A stretch of 9,012 nt of DNA from Desulfotomaculum sp. (GCA_012961725.1 DTYU01000183.1:1-9012); one strand, 5' to 3'. Positions 1 to 6,504 are shown, counted from the first letter of the stretch. Numbers and translations: made by a program. The notes: generated by a model not told the origin, from the letters alone.

Positions 1-41
1 CAAGGATAAAACCAGGCCCAACCACCACCTGATATCATAAC

Positions 42-108
42 GCCCTACAACAAGGCACGGTCTCTCTGTCATACAGGGAGGGCTGGGTGCGCCAAGTAGG
101 GCTTTTTT
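42..108 (+). terminator. Terminator-like long stem-loop with U-tract
   Basis: GCCCTAC (42-48) pairs with GTAGGGC (96-102), followed directly by six T (103-108). Inside it GCAC (55-58) can pair with GTGC (87-90), and CTCTCTGT (62-69) pairs with ACAGGGAG (73-80) around a CAT loop with one G-U pair. The whole reads as one imperfect stacked hairpin ending in a U-run. The likeliest role is the terminator of a gene to the left. The unusually long arm also allows a small structured RNA or an attenuator. Confidence 0.5.
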
Positions 109-261
109 GTTTAACAAACCCCTGTAAAAGTCCGCGTGGCTGTTTTTCTTGACATATTTTACAAAAGGACAGACAGCCCAATGGTGGGATTACGTTTGTT
201 CCCTCAGGAGATAATAAACCGAAACGGAACCGGTGAGGTGGAAAGATCAGGGCAGGCCCTT

Positions 262-357
262 TGGTAAATAAATGGGGACAACAAACAGCACGGCTGTTTA
301 CCACAACTGCGAAAGTTGAGTACAGAAGTCATTACCGTCGCATCCGACGCATATGGT
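262..357 (+). other. Cluster of short inverted repeats in the leader region
   Basis: Three hairpins follow one another: AAACAGC (283-289)/GCTGTTT (293-299) with loop ACG; CAACT (304-308)/AGTTG (314-318) with loop GCGAA; CGTCG (336-340)/CGACG (345-349) with loop CATC. TGGTAAA (262-268) could instead pair with TTTACCA (297-303), competing with the first hairpin. None has a U-tract, so they are not terminators. Mutually exclusive pairing is what a regulatory leader would show, but no promoter is established upstream and the fold matches no class I know. Chance is a real alternative. Confidence 0.25.
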
Positions 358-446
358 TGAAGGTGGCGGGTATTGTATCGCGTAAACGAATGCACCTCTT
401 CTAATAATTTAGTATTGTGTCCCCTAATTTCGAAGGAGGAGCATAA

Positions 447-1715
447 ATGCGGGTAGCGATGCTGTCCTGGGAGTATCCGCCAAGGATCGTGGGCGGTCTG
501 GCCCAGCACGTCTATGATCTCTCGGCCGCCTTAGCCCGCCAGGGTGTAGAGGTATATGTTTTTACCTGCGGCGCTGCCGGGGCACCGGAGGCCGAAGAGG
601 TGAACGGGGTACGTGTCTACAGGGTCCATCCATACCCGGCCGGTACGCCCGATTTTACCGCCTGGGTTATGCAGTTGAACGTGGCGCTGCTGGAGCTGGC
701 CATACCGGTTCTGCTGCGAGTGCGGAACATCGACGTAATCCATGCCCACGACTGGCTGGTGGCCTGGACGGCCAGGGCGCTGAAGCACGGGCTCCGGGTG
801 CCGCTGGCGGTCACCATCCATGCCACGGAGTTCGGCCGGAACAACGGGCTGCATAACGATACCCAGCGTTTCATAAGCGGGATCGAATGGTGGCTCTGCT
901 ATGAAGCCTGGCGGGTCATGGTATGCAGCCGGTACATGGAAAGCGAGCTGAAGTATATCTTTCAGCTTCCTCCCGGCAAGATAGCCGTCGTAAAAAACGG
1001 CGTAGACCCGAAAAACTATGTGCCAGACGAAGGCCGGACCGACCGGAACTGGTTTGCGGCAGACGACGAAAAGATCGTTTTCTGTATCGGCCGCCTGGTA
1101 AGGGAGAAAGGGATGCAGGTGCTCCTTGCCGCGGTGCCTGCGATCCTGGCGAGACACCCGCAGACGAAGTTCATCATCGCGGGTAAGGGACCCTACGAAC
1201 ACGAACTGCGCCGCTATGCCGAGGAGTTGGGGATCGCGCACCGGGTCTATTTTACGGGCTATATCGATAACGCCACGCGAAACGCGCTGTACAGTTGGGC
1301 GGCGGTCGCAGTCTTTCCGAGCCTTTACGAGCCTTTTGGCATTGTGGCACTGGAGGCTATGGCCGCAAGGGTGCCGGTTGTGGTCACCAATGTAGGCGGG
1401 CTGAGCGAGATTGTTCAGCACGGTGTTGACGGTTTGAAGTGCCCGCCCGATGACCCGGGGGCACTCGCAGAGAAAATCAGCCAGATATTGTTCAATCCCG
1501 GCCATGCACAAGCCCTTCGGGAACGGGCCTACCGCAAGGTCTTGCAGGAATGCAACTGGAATGACATCGCAAGAGAGACCCGGGCGGTCTACGAGGAGGT
1601 CTGTCACGAGCGGCGGCGGATTGATTGGCCGAGCCCATACGAGGTGCGGCCGCCCGGCACTCAGAGAGGTGAGTGCTGGGGCAAGGTCTATCAACTATTC
1701 GGGCGCTATGCATGA
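447..1715 (+). CDS. GT4-family glycosyltransferase (glycogen-synthase-like)
   Basis: This 422-residue GT-B enzyme should transfer a sugar from a nucleotide-sugar donor with retention of configuration, in the cytoplasm. The N-terminal domain opens with WEYPP (8-12) and the glycine pair G16-G17, the usual donor-phosphate loop of glycogen-synthase-like enzymes, and has HAHDW at 99-103. The C-terminal domain has GRLVREKG (215-222) and the E-x7-E motif in EPFGIVALE (E295, E303), which binds the donor in GT4 enzymes. The length is normal. The ATG start follows AAGGAGG with seven bases between GGAGG (435-439) and the codon. It lies 12 bases ahead of a nucleotide-sugar pyrophosphorylase gene, so the two are probably one transcript and the partner may supply the donor, perhaps GDP-mannose. 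Acceptor and product cannot be read from the sequence; glycan, glycolipid or a small glycoside are all possible. Confidence 0.9.
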   Translation: MRVAMLSWEYPPRIVGGLAQHVYDLSAALARQGVEVYVFTCGAAGAPEAEEVNGVRVYRVHPYPAGTPDFTAWVMQLNVALLELAIPVLLRVRNIDVIHAHDWLVAWTARALKHGLRVPLAVTIHATEFGRNNGLHNDTQRFISGIEWWLCYEAWRVMVCSRYMESELKYIFQLPPGKIAVVKNGVDPKNYVPDEGRTDRNWFAADDEKIVFCIGRLVREKGMQVLLAAVPAILARHPQTKFIIAGKGPYEHELRRYAEELGIAHRVYFTGYIDNATRNALYSWAAVAVFPSLYEPFGIVALEAMAARVPVVVTNVGGLSEIVQHGVDGLKCPPDDPGALAEKISQILFNPGHAQALRERAYRKVLQECNWNDIARETRAVYEEVCHERRRIDWPSPYEVRPPGTQRGECWGKVYQLFGRYA

Positions 1716-1727
1716 AGGGGGGATAGT

Positions 1728-4178
1728 TTGAAGGCGGTCATCATGGCCGGCGGCGAGGGATCACGGTTGCGCCCTTTAACCTGCAACCGGCCGAAACCGA
1801 TGGTTCCAGTGGGCAACAGGCCGATAATGGCCTATTGCGTGGATCTCCTGAGGGAGCACGGGATCAAAGAGATAGGGGTGACCCTTCGTTACCTTCCCGA
1901 GGCGATTCAGGAGTATTTTGGCAGCGGAAGGGATTTTGGTGTGGACCTGCGCTATTTTATTGAGGAGAGCCCGCTCGGAACCGCCGGCAGCGTCAAAAAC
2001 GCCGCTTCGTTTCTCGATCAGACGTTTATCGTGGTGAGCGGCGACGCGCTGACCGATATAAACCTTTCAGAGGCGGTGGCGTTCCACAAGAAGAAGGGGG
2101 CCATAGCCACCATCGTCCTCACAAGGGTGGACTGCCCGCTCGAATACGGGGTGGTCATTACCGGTGAATCAGGATGCATACGCCGCTTTCTTGAGAAGCC
2201 GGGGTGGGGTGAGGTCTTCAGCGATACCGTAAATACAGGGATCTATATCCTTGAGCCGGAGGCCCTCGATCTCTTTGAAAGGGGCAGGGAGTTCGATTTC
2301 AGCAAGGATTTATTCCCGCTGCTGCTCCGTGAAAAGAAGCCGCTCTACGGTGCCGTTCTCGACGGGTACTGGTGCGATGTAGGCAGTTTGGAGGCATATC
2401 TTGCGGCGCACCAGGACCTTCTTTCCGGAAGGGTAAAGGCAAATCTGCCGGGAAGGGAGATCGTTCCAGGTATTTGGGTGGAAGACGGTGCGGTCGTGGA
2501 TCCTGCTGCCCGGCTGGAAGGTCCGGTGATCGTAGGCGCGGATGCGCTGGTCGGCCCCCGGGCGCACCTTGGCTCCTTTACGGTAATAGGAAGCGGCTGC
2601 ACGGTCCAAGCGGGCGCGAGCATAAAGCGGAGCGTGCTTTGGAGGAACGGCTTTGTTGGCAAAGGGGCGGCGATCAGGGGAGCGGTTTTAGGTGACCAGG
2701 TGCAGGTGCATGCGCATGCGGGGGTATACGAGGGGGCGGTGGCGGGCGACCACTCGGTGATTAAGGAGCGAGGCCTGCTGAAGCCTCACGTGAAGCTCTG
2801 GCCGCATAAACTTGTGGAAATCGGCGCCACCGTGCATGAGAGTTTAGTGTGGTCGAACGGCATGCGAAAAAACCTTTTCGGGACCGAGGGGGTGAGCGGG
2901 CTCGCAAACGTTGAAATAACGCCGGAGTTCGCCGCTCGGCTGGGCGGCTGCTTTGGTGCGGCCTTGGGGAAGGGCTCAACCGTCGGCGTTTCCAACGACG
3001 CCTATCCCGCTTCGGCCATGATCAAGTCCGCGCTTGTCGCAGGCTTGCAGTCCGTCGGCATCAGGGTGAAGGATTTCGGTTCGACAACAACGCCGATGCA
3101 CCGCTTTGCGGTGCGGAGTTTTGGTTGCAGCGGAGGCGTGCACATCAAGTTTTCCACGCAGAATCCAGAAAAACTCAGGCTGCTTTTTACCGATGGGCAG
3201 GGCGGGGAGCTTTCACGCGGTATGGAGCGAAAGGTCGAGCAGCTTTACTGCCGGGAGGACTTCAGGCGGGAGACAGTCACGGGAATTGGGCTGCCCGAGC
3301 ATCTTCCGGGGGTGGCCGAGGCCTACTTAGACCACGTATGCGATCACGCGGCGCGCAGTTTGAAGGCGGCGGGACTGAAATTGGTGTTGCTGTACGATGA
3401 AGCAACGCTCGAGCGGTTTTTGGTGCCGCTGATGCAGAAACTCGGGGTGACCGTGCTCAGGTTCGATGCCGAGACCACCGCCAACCGGCCGCGGCCATGG
3501 CGGGAGTATCAGGAGATCGTACCTGATCTCTGCAGGGAAGTGGTCGGTAAAGGAGCAGACGGCGGCGCAGCCATCGATGCCAATGCAGACCATATCGTGC
3601 TGATCGACGGGAGGGGCCGGATAATACAGGACGACTTATTCACGGCCATCGTGGCGCTCGTGGCGTTGAAACAGCGGGGCGGCCCTGTGGTCGTCCCGGT
3701 CACCGCGCCCCGGGCCATCGATACGCTTGCCAAGCGGTACCGGGCAAACGTCGTGCGTACAAAAGCCGCCCGGCAGGACCTGTGGAGGCGGGCGCTGGTG
3801 GCGGATGCGTACGAGATACTGCTTCATTTTGACGCCTTGGCTGCGCTGGTACGCATCTTCTCATTCGTAGCGGAACAGGGGATTGCCTTGGGCGACCTGG
3901 TGGATGAGGTGCCGGCCTTCTTCCTTTCCCGGCGGGAGGTACCGGTCTCCTGGGAGGATAAGGGCAAGGTCATCAGAAGGCTTATCGAGGAAAAACCGCC
4001 GCAGCAGCTTGAGCTGATCGACGGCGTTAAGGTCTTCCACCCCAACGGCTGGGCGCTGATCCTGCCGGACCCGGAGGAGCCCGTCTGCCGGGTTTTCAGC
4101 GAGGGCGCCTCGATGGAGATTGCGGAGTCGCTGACCGAGTTCTACTCCCGAAAGATAAGAGAGATGCTTGGGGAATAG
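1728..4178 (+). CDS. Mannose-1-phosphate guanylyltransferase-like / phosphomannomutase-like fusion protein
   Basis: This 816-residue cytoplasmic protein has three parts. Residues 1 to about 235 are a nucleotidyltransferase with GGEGSRLRP (8-16), K23 in RPKPMVPV, metal-binding SGDALTD (104-110) and a DGYWCDVG segment typical of NDP-sugar pyrophosphorylases. Residues about 245-370 are hexapeptide left-handed beta-helix repeats. Residues about 380-816 resemble alpha-D-phosphohexomutases. In the mutase part the TASHNP phosphoserine loop reads FSTQNP (475-480), the DGDADR metal loop reads DANADH (617-622), and no GExSGH sugar loop is visible; only EEPVCRV (783-789) recalls the phosphate loop. The first part is therefore likely an active sugar-1-phosphate nucleotidyltransferase, while the mutase part may be inactive or altered. 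GDP-mannose as product is by family resemblance only. The TTG start at 1728 is chosen because it follows AAGGGGGGA (1715-1723) and keeps KAVIMAGG, the first strand of the fold; the ATG at 1743 would remove it. The preceding GT4 gene ends 12 bases upstream. Confidence 0.88.
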   Translation: MKAVIMAGGEGSRLRPLTCNRPKPMVPVGNRPIMAYCVDLLREHGIKEIGVTLRYLPEAIQEYFGSGRDFGVDLRYFIEESPLGTAGSVKNAASFLDQTFIVVSGDALTDINLSEAVAFHKKKGAIATIVLTRVDCPLEYGVVITGESGCIRRFLEKPGWGEVFSDTVNTGIYILEPEALDLFERGREFDFSKDLFPLLLREKKPLYGAVLDGYWCDVGSLEAYLAAHQDLLSGRVKANLPGREIVPGIWVEDGAVVDPAARLEGPVIVGADALVGPRAHLGSFTVIGSGCTVQAGASIKRSVLWRNGFVGKGAAIRGAVLGDQVQVHAHAGVYEGAVAGDHSVIKERGLLKPHVKLWPHKLVEIGATVHESLVWSNGMRKNLFGTEGVSGLANVEITPEFAARLGGCFGAALGKGSTVGVSNDAYPASAMIKSALVAGLQSVGIRVKDFGSTTTPMHRFAVRSFGCSGGVHIKFSTQNPEKLRLLFTDGQGGELSRGMERKVEQLYCREDFRRETVTGIGLPEHLPGVAEAYLDHVCDHAARSLKAAGLKLVLLYDEATLERFLVPLMQKLGVTVLRFDAETTANRPRPWREYQEIVPDLCREVVGKGADGGAAIDANADHIVLIDGRGRIIQDDLFTAIVALVALKQRGGPVVVPVTAPRAIDTLAKRYRANVVRTKAARQDLWRRALVADAYEILLHFDALAALVRIFSFVAEQGIALGDLVDEVPAFFLSRREVPVSWEDKGKVIRRLIEEKPPQQLELIDGVKVFHPNGWALILPDPEEPVCRVFSEGASMEIAESLTEFYSRKIREMLGE

Positions 4179-4197
4179 GCCTTGCGGGTTAAGAGAG

Positions 4198-4226
4198 GGG
4201 CTGTCACGCGGCAGCCCTTTTTCTTT
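4198..4226 (+). terminator. Intrinsic terminator after the glycosyl-transfer gene pair
   Basis: GGGCTGTC (4198-4205) pairs with GGCAGCCC (4210-4217), including one G-U pair, around an ACGC tetraloop, and is followed by TTTTTCTTT (4218-4226). It begins 20 bases after the stop codon of the fusion gene. It should end the two-gene transcript and separate it from the cupin gene. This is the clearest terminator in the window. Confidence 0.85.
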
Positions 4227-4293
4227 AGATGTGTTTCAGGCAGGAACCGGCTGAAAGGCCGCCGAATTTAAAGCTTGAGTGGAGTGAAGCGAC

Positions 4294-4304
4294 AGAAGGA
4301 GGAG
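4294..4304 (+). promoter_or_regulatory. Shine-Dalgarno site that fixes the cupin start
   Basis: AGAAGGAGGAG is a near-perfect Shine-Dalgarno sequence with eight bases between its GGAGG core (4298-4302) and the TTG at 4311. A TTG at 4275 in the same frame would put this site inside the coding sequence and has no comparable site of its own. A TTG at 4305 is too close. The start at 4311 is therefore preferred. Confidence 0.75.
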
Positions 4305-4310
4305 TTGCAG

Positions 4311-4658
4311 TTGTTTGTAAGCCACGTCAAGGATAGGGAAGCGAAACCGGTCGCCGCGGACGGTGCCCGTAACGTGCTAAAACGGCACCTGATCGGTCCG
4401 GGCGAAGGCTGGCAGGGCTGGGTAATGCGGCAGTTTACCGTTAAGGACCGGGGGTGCACCCCCCGTCACCGCCACCCCTGGCTGCACATCAGTTATGTGG
4501 TTGGCGGCGAAGGAGTGCTGTTTTTGGAAGGCAAGGAGCACCGTCTTACCGCCGGTTCCATCGCTTATATCCCGGGCGATGCCGAGCACCAGTTCATAAG
4601 CACCGCCCCGGAGGATCTCGTCTTCATCTGTATTGTCCCCGAAGAGGCCAAGGGGTAA
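4311..4658 (+). CDS. Small single-domain cupin protein
   Basis: With the TTG start at 4311 this is a 115-residue single cupin barrel; no signal peptide is seen, so it should be cytoplasmic. Cupin motif 1 is RHRHPWLH (52-59), giving probable metal ligands H53 and H55, with H59 where a glutamate is more usual, followed by YVVGGEG. Motif 2 is GSIAYIPGDAEHQF (82-95) with ligand H93. The EHQF ending and the terminal FICIVPEE are features I recall from a set of short Firmicutes cupins without known function. The protein probably binds a divalent metal, but substrate and reaction cannot be named; a sensor or isomerase role is equally possible. It starts about 85 bases after a strong terminator, so it needs its own promoter, which I could not identify. 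A start at 4275 would add 12 residues rich in Lys, Gln and Glu. Downstream, 79 bases separate it from the YkgJ-family gene, without a visible terminator. Confidence 0.85.
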   Translation: MFVSHVKDREAKPVAADGARNVLKRHLIGPGEGWQGWVMRQFTVKDRGCTPRHRHPWLHISYVVGGEGVLFLEGKEHRLTAGSIAYIPGDAEHQFISTAPEDLVFICIVPEEAKG

Positions 4659-4737
4659 TACCGCATAGACAGACGATTGGCGGATCGGGTACCGGCCGGT
4701 CTGGCCTCGACTAAAGCGGGAGGCAGGTCAAGGAGAG

Positions 4738-5388
4738 ATGGAGGTTATTAACAGAAAGACCTGCATACGGTGCGGCACGTGCTGCCAAAAGGGCGGCCCC
4801 GTCCTCCACCATCAGGATAAGCAAATCCTGCTTGAGGGACATGTAGGACACCAGCATCTGGTAACCATTAGGAAAGGTGAATTGGCGTTCGATCCTGTTT
4901 CCGGCACCCTAACGCCGGTTGCGCAAGAGCTTGTGAAGGTGCGCGGCAAGGGAAACGACTGGTCCTGCTGCTTTTTTGACCGGGAGAACTCTTCCTGTAC
5001 CATTTACGAACACCGCTTCTTGGAGTGCCGGCTTTTGAAATGCTGGGATCCGTCGGAACTCCAGTCCATCATCGGCAAAGAGACGGTGACGCGCGCCGAC
5101 CTGATCAACCCCGGCGATCCAGTCATGGATGTTATCGAGTTCCATGAGCGGCAGTGTCCGTACGACGAGGTGGAAAAGCTGGTGGCTGTCCTCTCCGCGC
5201 AGAACAGTCAGCCGCAAATCCTTGCCAGACTGCACGCGCTTATCCGGAGAGACCTGGCGATCCGCGCCTATGCCATAGCCGAGCTGGGACTCAAGGAGGA
5301 GTGCGAACCCTTCATCTTTGGCCGCCCGCTTTTCAAGGTCCTGCGCTCCCGGGGGATAGAGATTGAACGGCGCCTTGGGCTTTTGTAA
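4738..5388 (+). CDS. YkgJ-family cysteine-cluster protein
   Basis: This 216-residue protein begins with the family hallmark C-x2-C-x2-CC at C9, C12, C15 and C16. A second set of cysteines follows at C77, C78, C87, C97 and C102, in a context (CTIYEHRFLECR) matching the family's 'C-IYe-RP-CR' segment. Such proteins are annotated as putative zinc- or iron-sulfur-binding; the specific role is unknown. Further cysteines are C140 and C189. The C-terminal half (about 145-216) is mostly helical in character and longer than the minimal domain. No signal peptide is present. The ATG is the only plausible start, since no ATG, GTG or TTG lies between it and an in-frame TAG at 4666. Its AAGGAG (4730-4735) is only two bases from the start codon, unusually close, so a second GGGAGG at 4718-4723 may help. 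It lies between the cupin and Mut7-C genes and is probably co-transcribed with them. Confidence 0.87.
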   Translation: MEVINRKTCIRCGTCCQKGGPVLHHQDKQILLEGHVGHQHLVTIRKGELAFDPVSGTLTPVAQELVKVRGKGNDWSCCFFDRENSSCTIYEHRFLECRLLKCWDPSELQSIIGKETVTRADLINPGDPVMDVIEFHERQCPYDEVEKLVAVLSAQNSQPQILARLHALIRRDLAIRAYAIAELGLKEECEPFIFGRPLFKVLRSRGIEIERRLGLL

Positions 5389-5439
5389 AGCAATGAGGAA
5401 TTCTGGCAGCCGGGGGAGAAAACTTACCGGGGTGAAAGA

Positions 5440-6183
5440 ATGAGCCGCTGTTCGGTCCGGTTTTACGCTGAACTCAACGACTTTCTCCCTCCGGGGAAGA
5501 GGCAGGCCGCTTTTATACATACCTTTCTCGGCGAGCCTGCCGTTAAAGACCTTATCGAGTCCCTGGGTGTTCCCCATACCGAGGTGGACCTCATCCTGAT
5601 CAACGGCGAGTCCGTGGAGTTCTCCCGGCGGGTTCGGGACGGAGACCGGATCAGCGTCTACCCGGTTTTTGAGAGCATCGACGTTTCCCCCATAGTCCGC
5701 GTGCGTCCGGCACCCCTGCGGGAGGTGCGCTTCGTCCTCGACACCCACCTTGGCAGGCTGGCGACCTACCTGCGGATGGTTGGTTTCGATACCCTTTACG
5801 CCAACGACTTGTCCGATGAGGCCCTGTCCGAAATCTCTGCAAGGGAGCGCAGGATTCTGCTTACCCGGGACCGGGGCCTGCTAAAGCGAAGCGAGGTCGC
5901 TCACGGCTACCTTGTTCGGAGCACCGACCCGCCTGCGCAACTGACCGAGGTGCTGAGGCGCTTTGACCTCTACCGCCTCGTGAGCCCGTTTTGCCGGTGT
6001 CTGCGCTGCAACCTGCCTTTGGAGGCGGTGTCCAAGGAAGAGGTGGAAGACCGCCTGCCGCCGAAGGTTCGGGAGTACTTCGTAGAGTTCCGGCTCTGCC
6101 GGGGCTGCGGCCGCGTCTACTGGAAGGGCTCCCACTACGAGCACATGGAAAGGTTCGTCACGGAAATCCAGCGCCGGGGGTAA
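5440..6183 (+). CDS. Ubiquitin-like fold plus Mut7-C (PIN-like) RNase-domain protein
   Basis: This 247-residue protein has two recognisable modules. Residues 1 to about 85 resemble the ThiS/MoaD-like beta-grasp (Ub-Mut7C) domain, including VDLILINGESVEFSRRVRDG and an ISVYPVFE end strand. Residues about 96-245 match Mut7-C: FVLDTHLGRLATYLRMVGFDT (98-118) with D101, acidic D123 and D126, then LLTRDRGLL (140-148) with D144. A C-terminal zinc ribbon has C187-x2-C190 and C220-x2-C223, followed by the family signature YWKGSHYEHM (227-236). Mut7-C is a PIN-like fold named from the C. elegans Mut-7 exonuclease, so a metal-dependent RNA nuclease is expected, but bacterial members are uncharacterised as far as I know. 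The beta-grasp part is internal and lacks a free Gly-Gly tail, so it is more likely a binding module than a conjugated modifier. The ATG follows GGGGTG (5429-5434) by five bases. The gene lies 51 bases after the YkgJ gene. Confidence 0.9.
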   Translation: MSRCSVRFYAELNDFLPPGKRQAAFIHTFLGEPAVKDLIESLGVPHTEVDLILINGESVEFSRRVRDGDRISVYPVFESIDVSPIVRVRPAPLREVRFVLDTHLGRLATYLRMVGFDTLYANDLSDEALSEISARERRILLTRDRGLLKRSEVAHGYLVRSTDPPAQLTEVLRRFDLYRLVSPFCRCLRCNLPLEAVSKEEVEDRLPPKVREYFVEFRLCRGCGRVYWKGSHYEHMERFVTEIQRRG

Positions 6184-6197
6184 ATCATCCCGCTTTT
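6175..6197 (+). terminator. Weak terminator candidate at the end of the Mut7-C gene
   Basis: CGGGG (6175-6179) can pair with TCCCG (6188-6192) across an eight-base loop that includes the stop codon, followed after one base by TTTT (6194-6197). The stem is short, has a G-U pair and overlaps the last codons. It could give partial termination, but by itself is not strong evidence. Confidence 0.25.
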
Positions 6198-6270
6198 GCG
6201 CACAGACCCTTTCATAACTCTCTGCCCCGAAATCTCTCCTGCGAGTAAGCGCACAACGTCGATTTCCCTT

Positions 6271-6299
6271 TTGACTGCTCTTAAGTAGCGCCGAATAAG
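6271..6299 (+). promoter_or_regulatory. Possible sigma-A-type promoter for the CLCA-like gene
   Basis: TTGACT (6271-6276, five of six to the -35 consensus) is followed after 17 bases by AATAAG (6294-6299, four of six to the -10 consensus). A nearby alternative -10 is GATAAT (6303-6308, five of six), with only the poor TTAAGT as -35. Either would start transcription near 6305-6316, leaving a leader of roughly 190 bases that includes the 6317-6361 stem-loop. Confidence 0.35.
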
Positions 6300-6316
6300 G
6301 CCGATAATGTTGTAAA

Positions 6317-6361
6317 CTGCGGGGGATCCGCACGGTCCGATAGCGGTGCGGCGCCCTGCAG
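6317..6361 (+). other. Imperfect stem-loop in the putative 5' leader
   Basis: CTGCGGG (6317-6323) can pair with CCC and GCAG (6354-6356, 6358-6361) with one bulged T. Inside, CCGCAC (6328-6333) pairs with GTGCGG (6346-6351) around a 12-base loop. No U-tract follows, so it is not an intrinsic terminator. It could be an RNA regulatory or stabilising element, or a DNA inverted repeat for a regulator. It matches no class I recognise. Confidence 0.35.
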
Positions 6362-6504
6362 AATGGTTGTTTTGTAAAGGGGGGGAGAGGACCGATTCAT
6401 TTGCGCTGAGGCCTTTGGACCAAAAGGTTGGTCGTGGGGTCAGACGTTAGATAGCTGTGTGATCGAAATACTGAAAGGCTAAAGCGGGGGGAGGAACAAG
6501 CGGA

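Larger units (their letters stand above)
1..446. other. Intergenic region upstream of the glycosyltransferase gene
   Basis: No convincing gene lies here. One + strand frame is open from base 2 to a TAA at 38-40, just before the terminator-like fold at 42-108, so the last codons of an upstream gene may be present; another frame stops with TGA at 30-32, and nothing decides between them. A TTGACA hexamer at 149-154 lacks a good -10 element 16-18 bases downstream. TTGAAG (357-362) with CGTAAA (381-386) is a weak promoter match. The region 262-357 contains several short inverted repeats. The AT-rich stretch 400-430 leads into the strong ribosome binding site of the next gene. No known riboswitch consensus (T-box, SAM, cobalamin, c-di-GMP, purine) was recognised by eye. 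Confidence 0.7.
6184..6504. other. 321-base intergenic region before the secreted CLCA-like gene
   Basis: I see no gene here. The region holds a possible promoter (6271-6299), a longer imperfect stem-loop (6317-6361), a small hairpin CCTTT (6412-6416)/AAAGG (6423-6427), and a purine-rich run at 6376-6390. The ribosome binding site of the next gene is GGAGG at 6490-6494. A frame open from 6378 to TAA at 6478-6480 has no ATG, GTG or TTG start and is not called. GCGCACA occurs twice (6198-6204, 6250-6256), probably by chance. Confidence 0.7.

Noticed and set aside
149..178. TTGACA promoter and GGCTGT/ACAGCC inverted repeat around 138-178
   Set aside because: No acceptable -10 element follows the hexamer, and a six-base stem with a 29-base loop is weak.
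181..267. Possible 28-codon small gene starting ATGGTG downstream of the TTGACA hexamer
   Set aside because: Its nearest purine-rich ribosome-binding match is about a dozen bases away, no -10 element accompanies the TTGACA, and the peptide resembles nothing recognised.
531..1694. Long open frame on the - strand opposite the glycosyltransferase gene (387 codons)
   Set aside because: It lies wholly antisense to a GT4 gene with clear catalytic motifs, shows no recognisable domain, and is explained by the GC-rich codon use of the real gene.
4275..4310. Upstream TTG start for the cupin adding 12 residues
   Set aside because: The strong Shine-Dalgarno at 4294-4304 would fall inside this extension, is correctly spaced for the TTG at 4311, and the extra residues are not part of the barrel.
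4691..4700. Perfect palindrome ACCGGCCGGT between the cupin and YkgJ genes
   Set aside because: Ten bases of GC-rich palindrome are expected by chance in such DNA; no second copy or promoter accompanies it.
4909..5748. Long open frame on the - strand across the YkgJ and Mut7-C genes (279 codons)
   Set aside because: It spans two well-supported genes and the gap between them, has no domain signature, and is best seen as a compositional shadow.
6198..6256. Direct repeat of GCGCACA in the gap before the CLCA-like gene
   Set aside because: Only two seven-base copies occur, with no regular spacing or further units, so neither a repeat array nor an operator pair is supported.
6378..6480. Possible leader peptide in the gap before the CLCA-like gene
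   Set aside because: The frame is open but contains no ATG, GTG or TTG; only an ATT at 6399 could start it. Length and composition fit chance.
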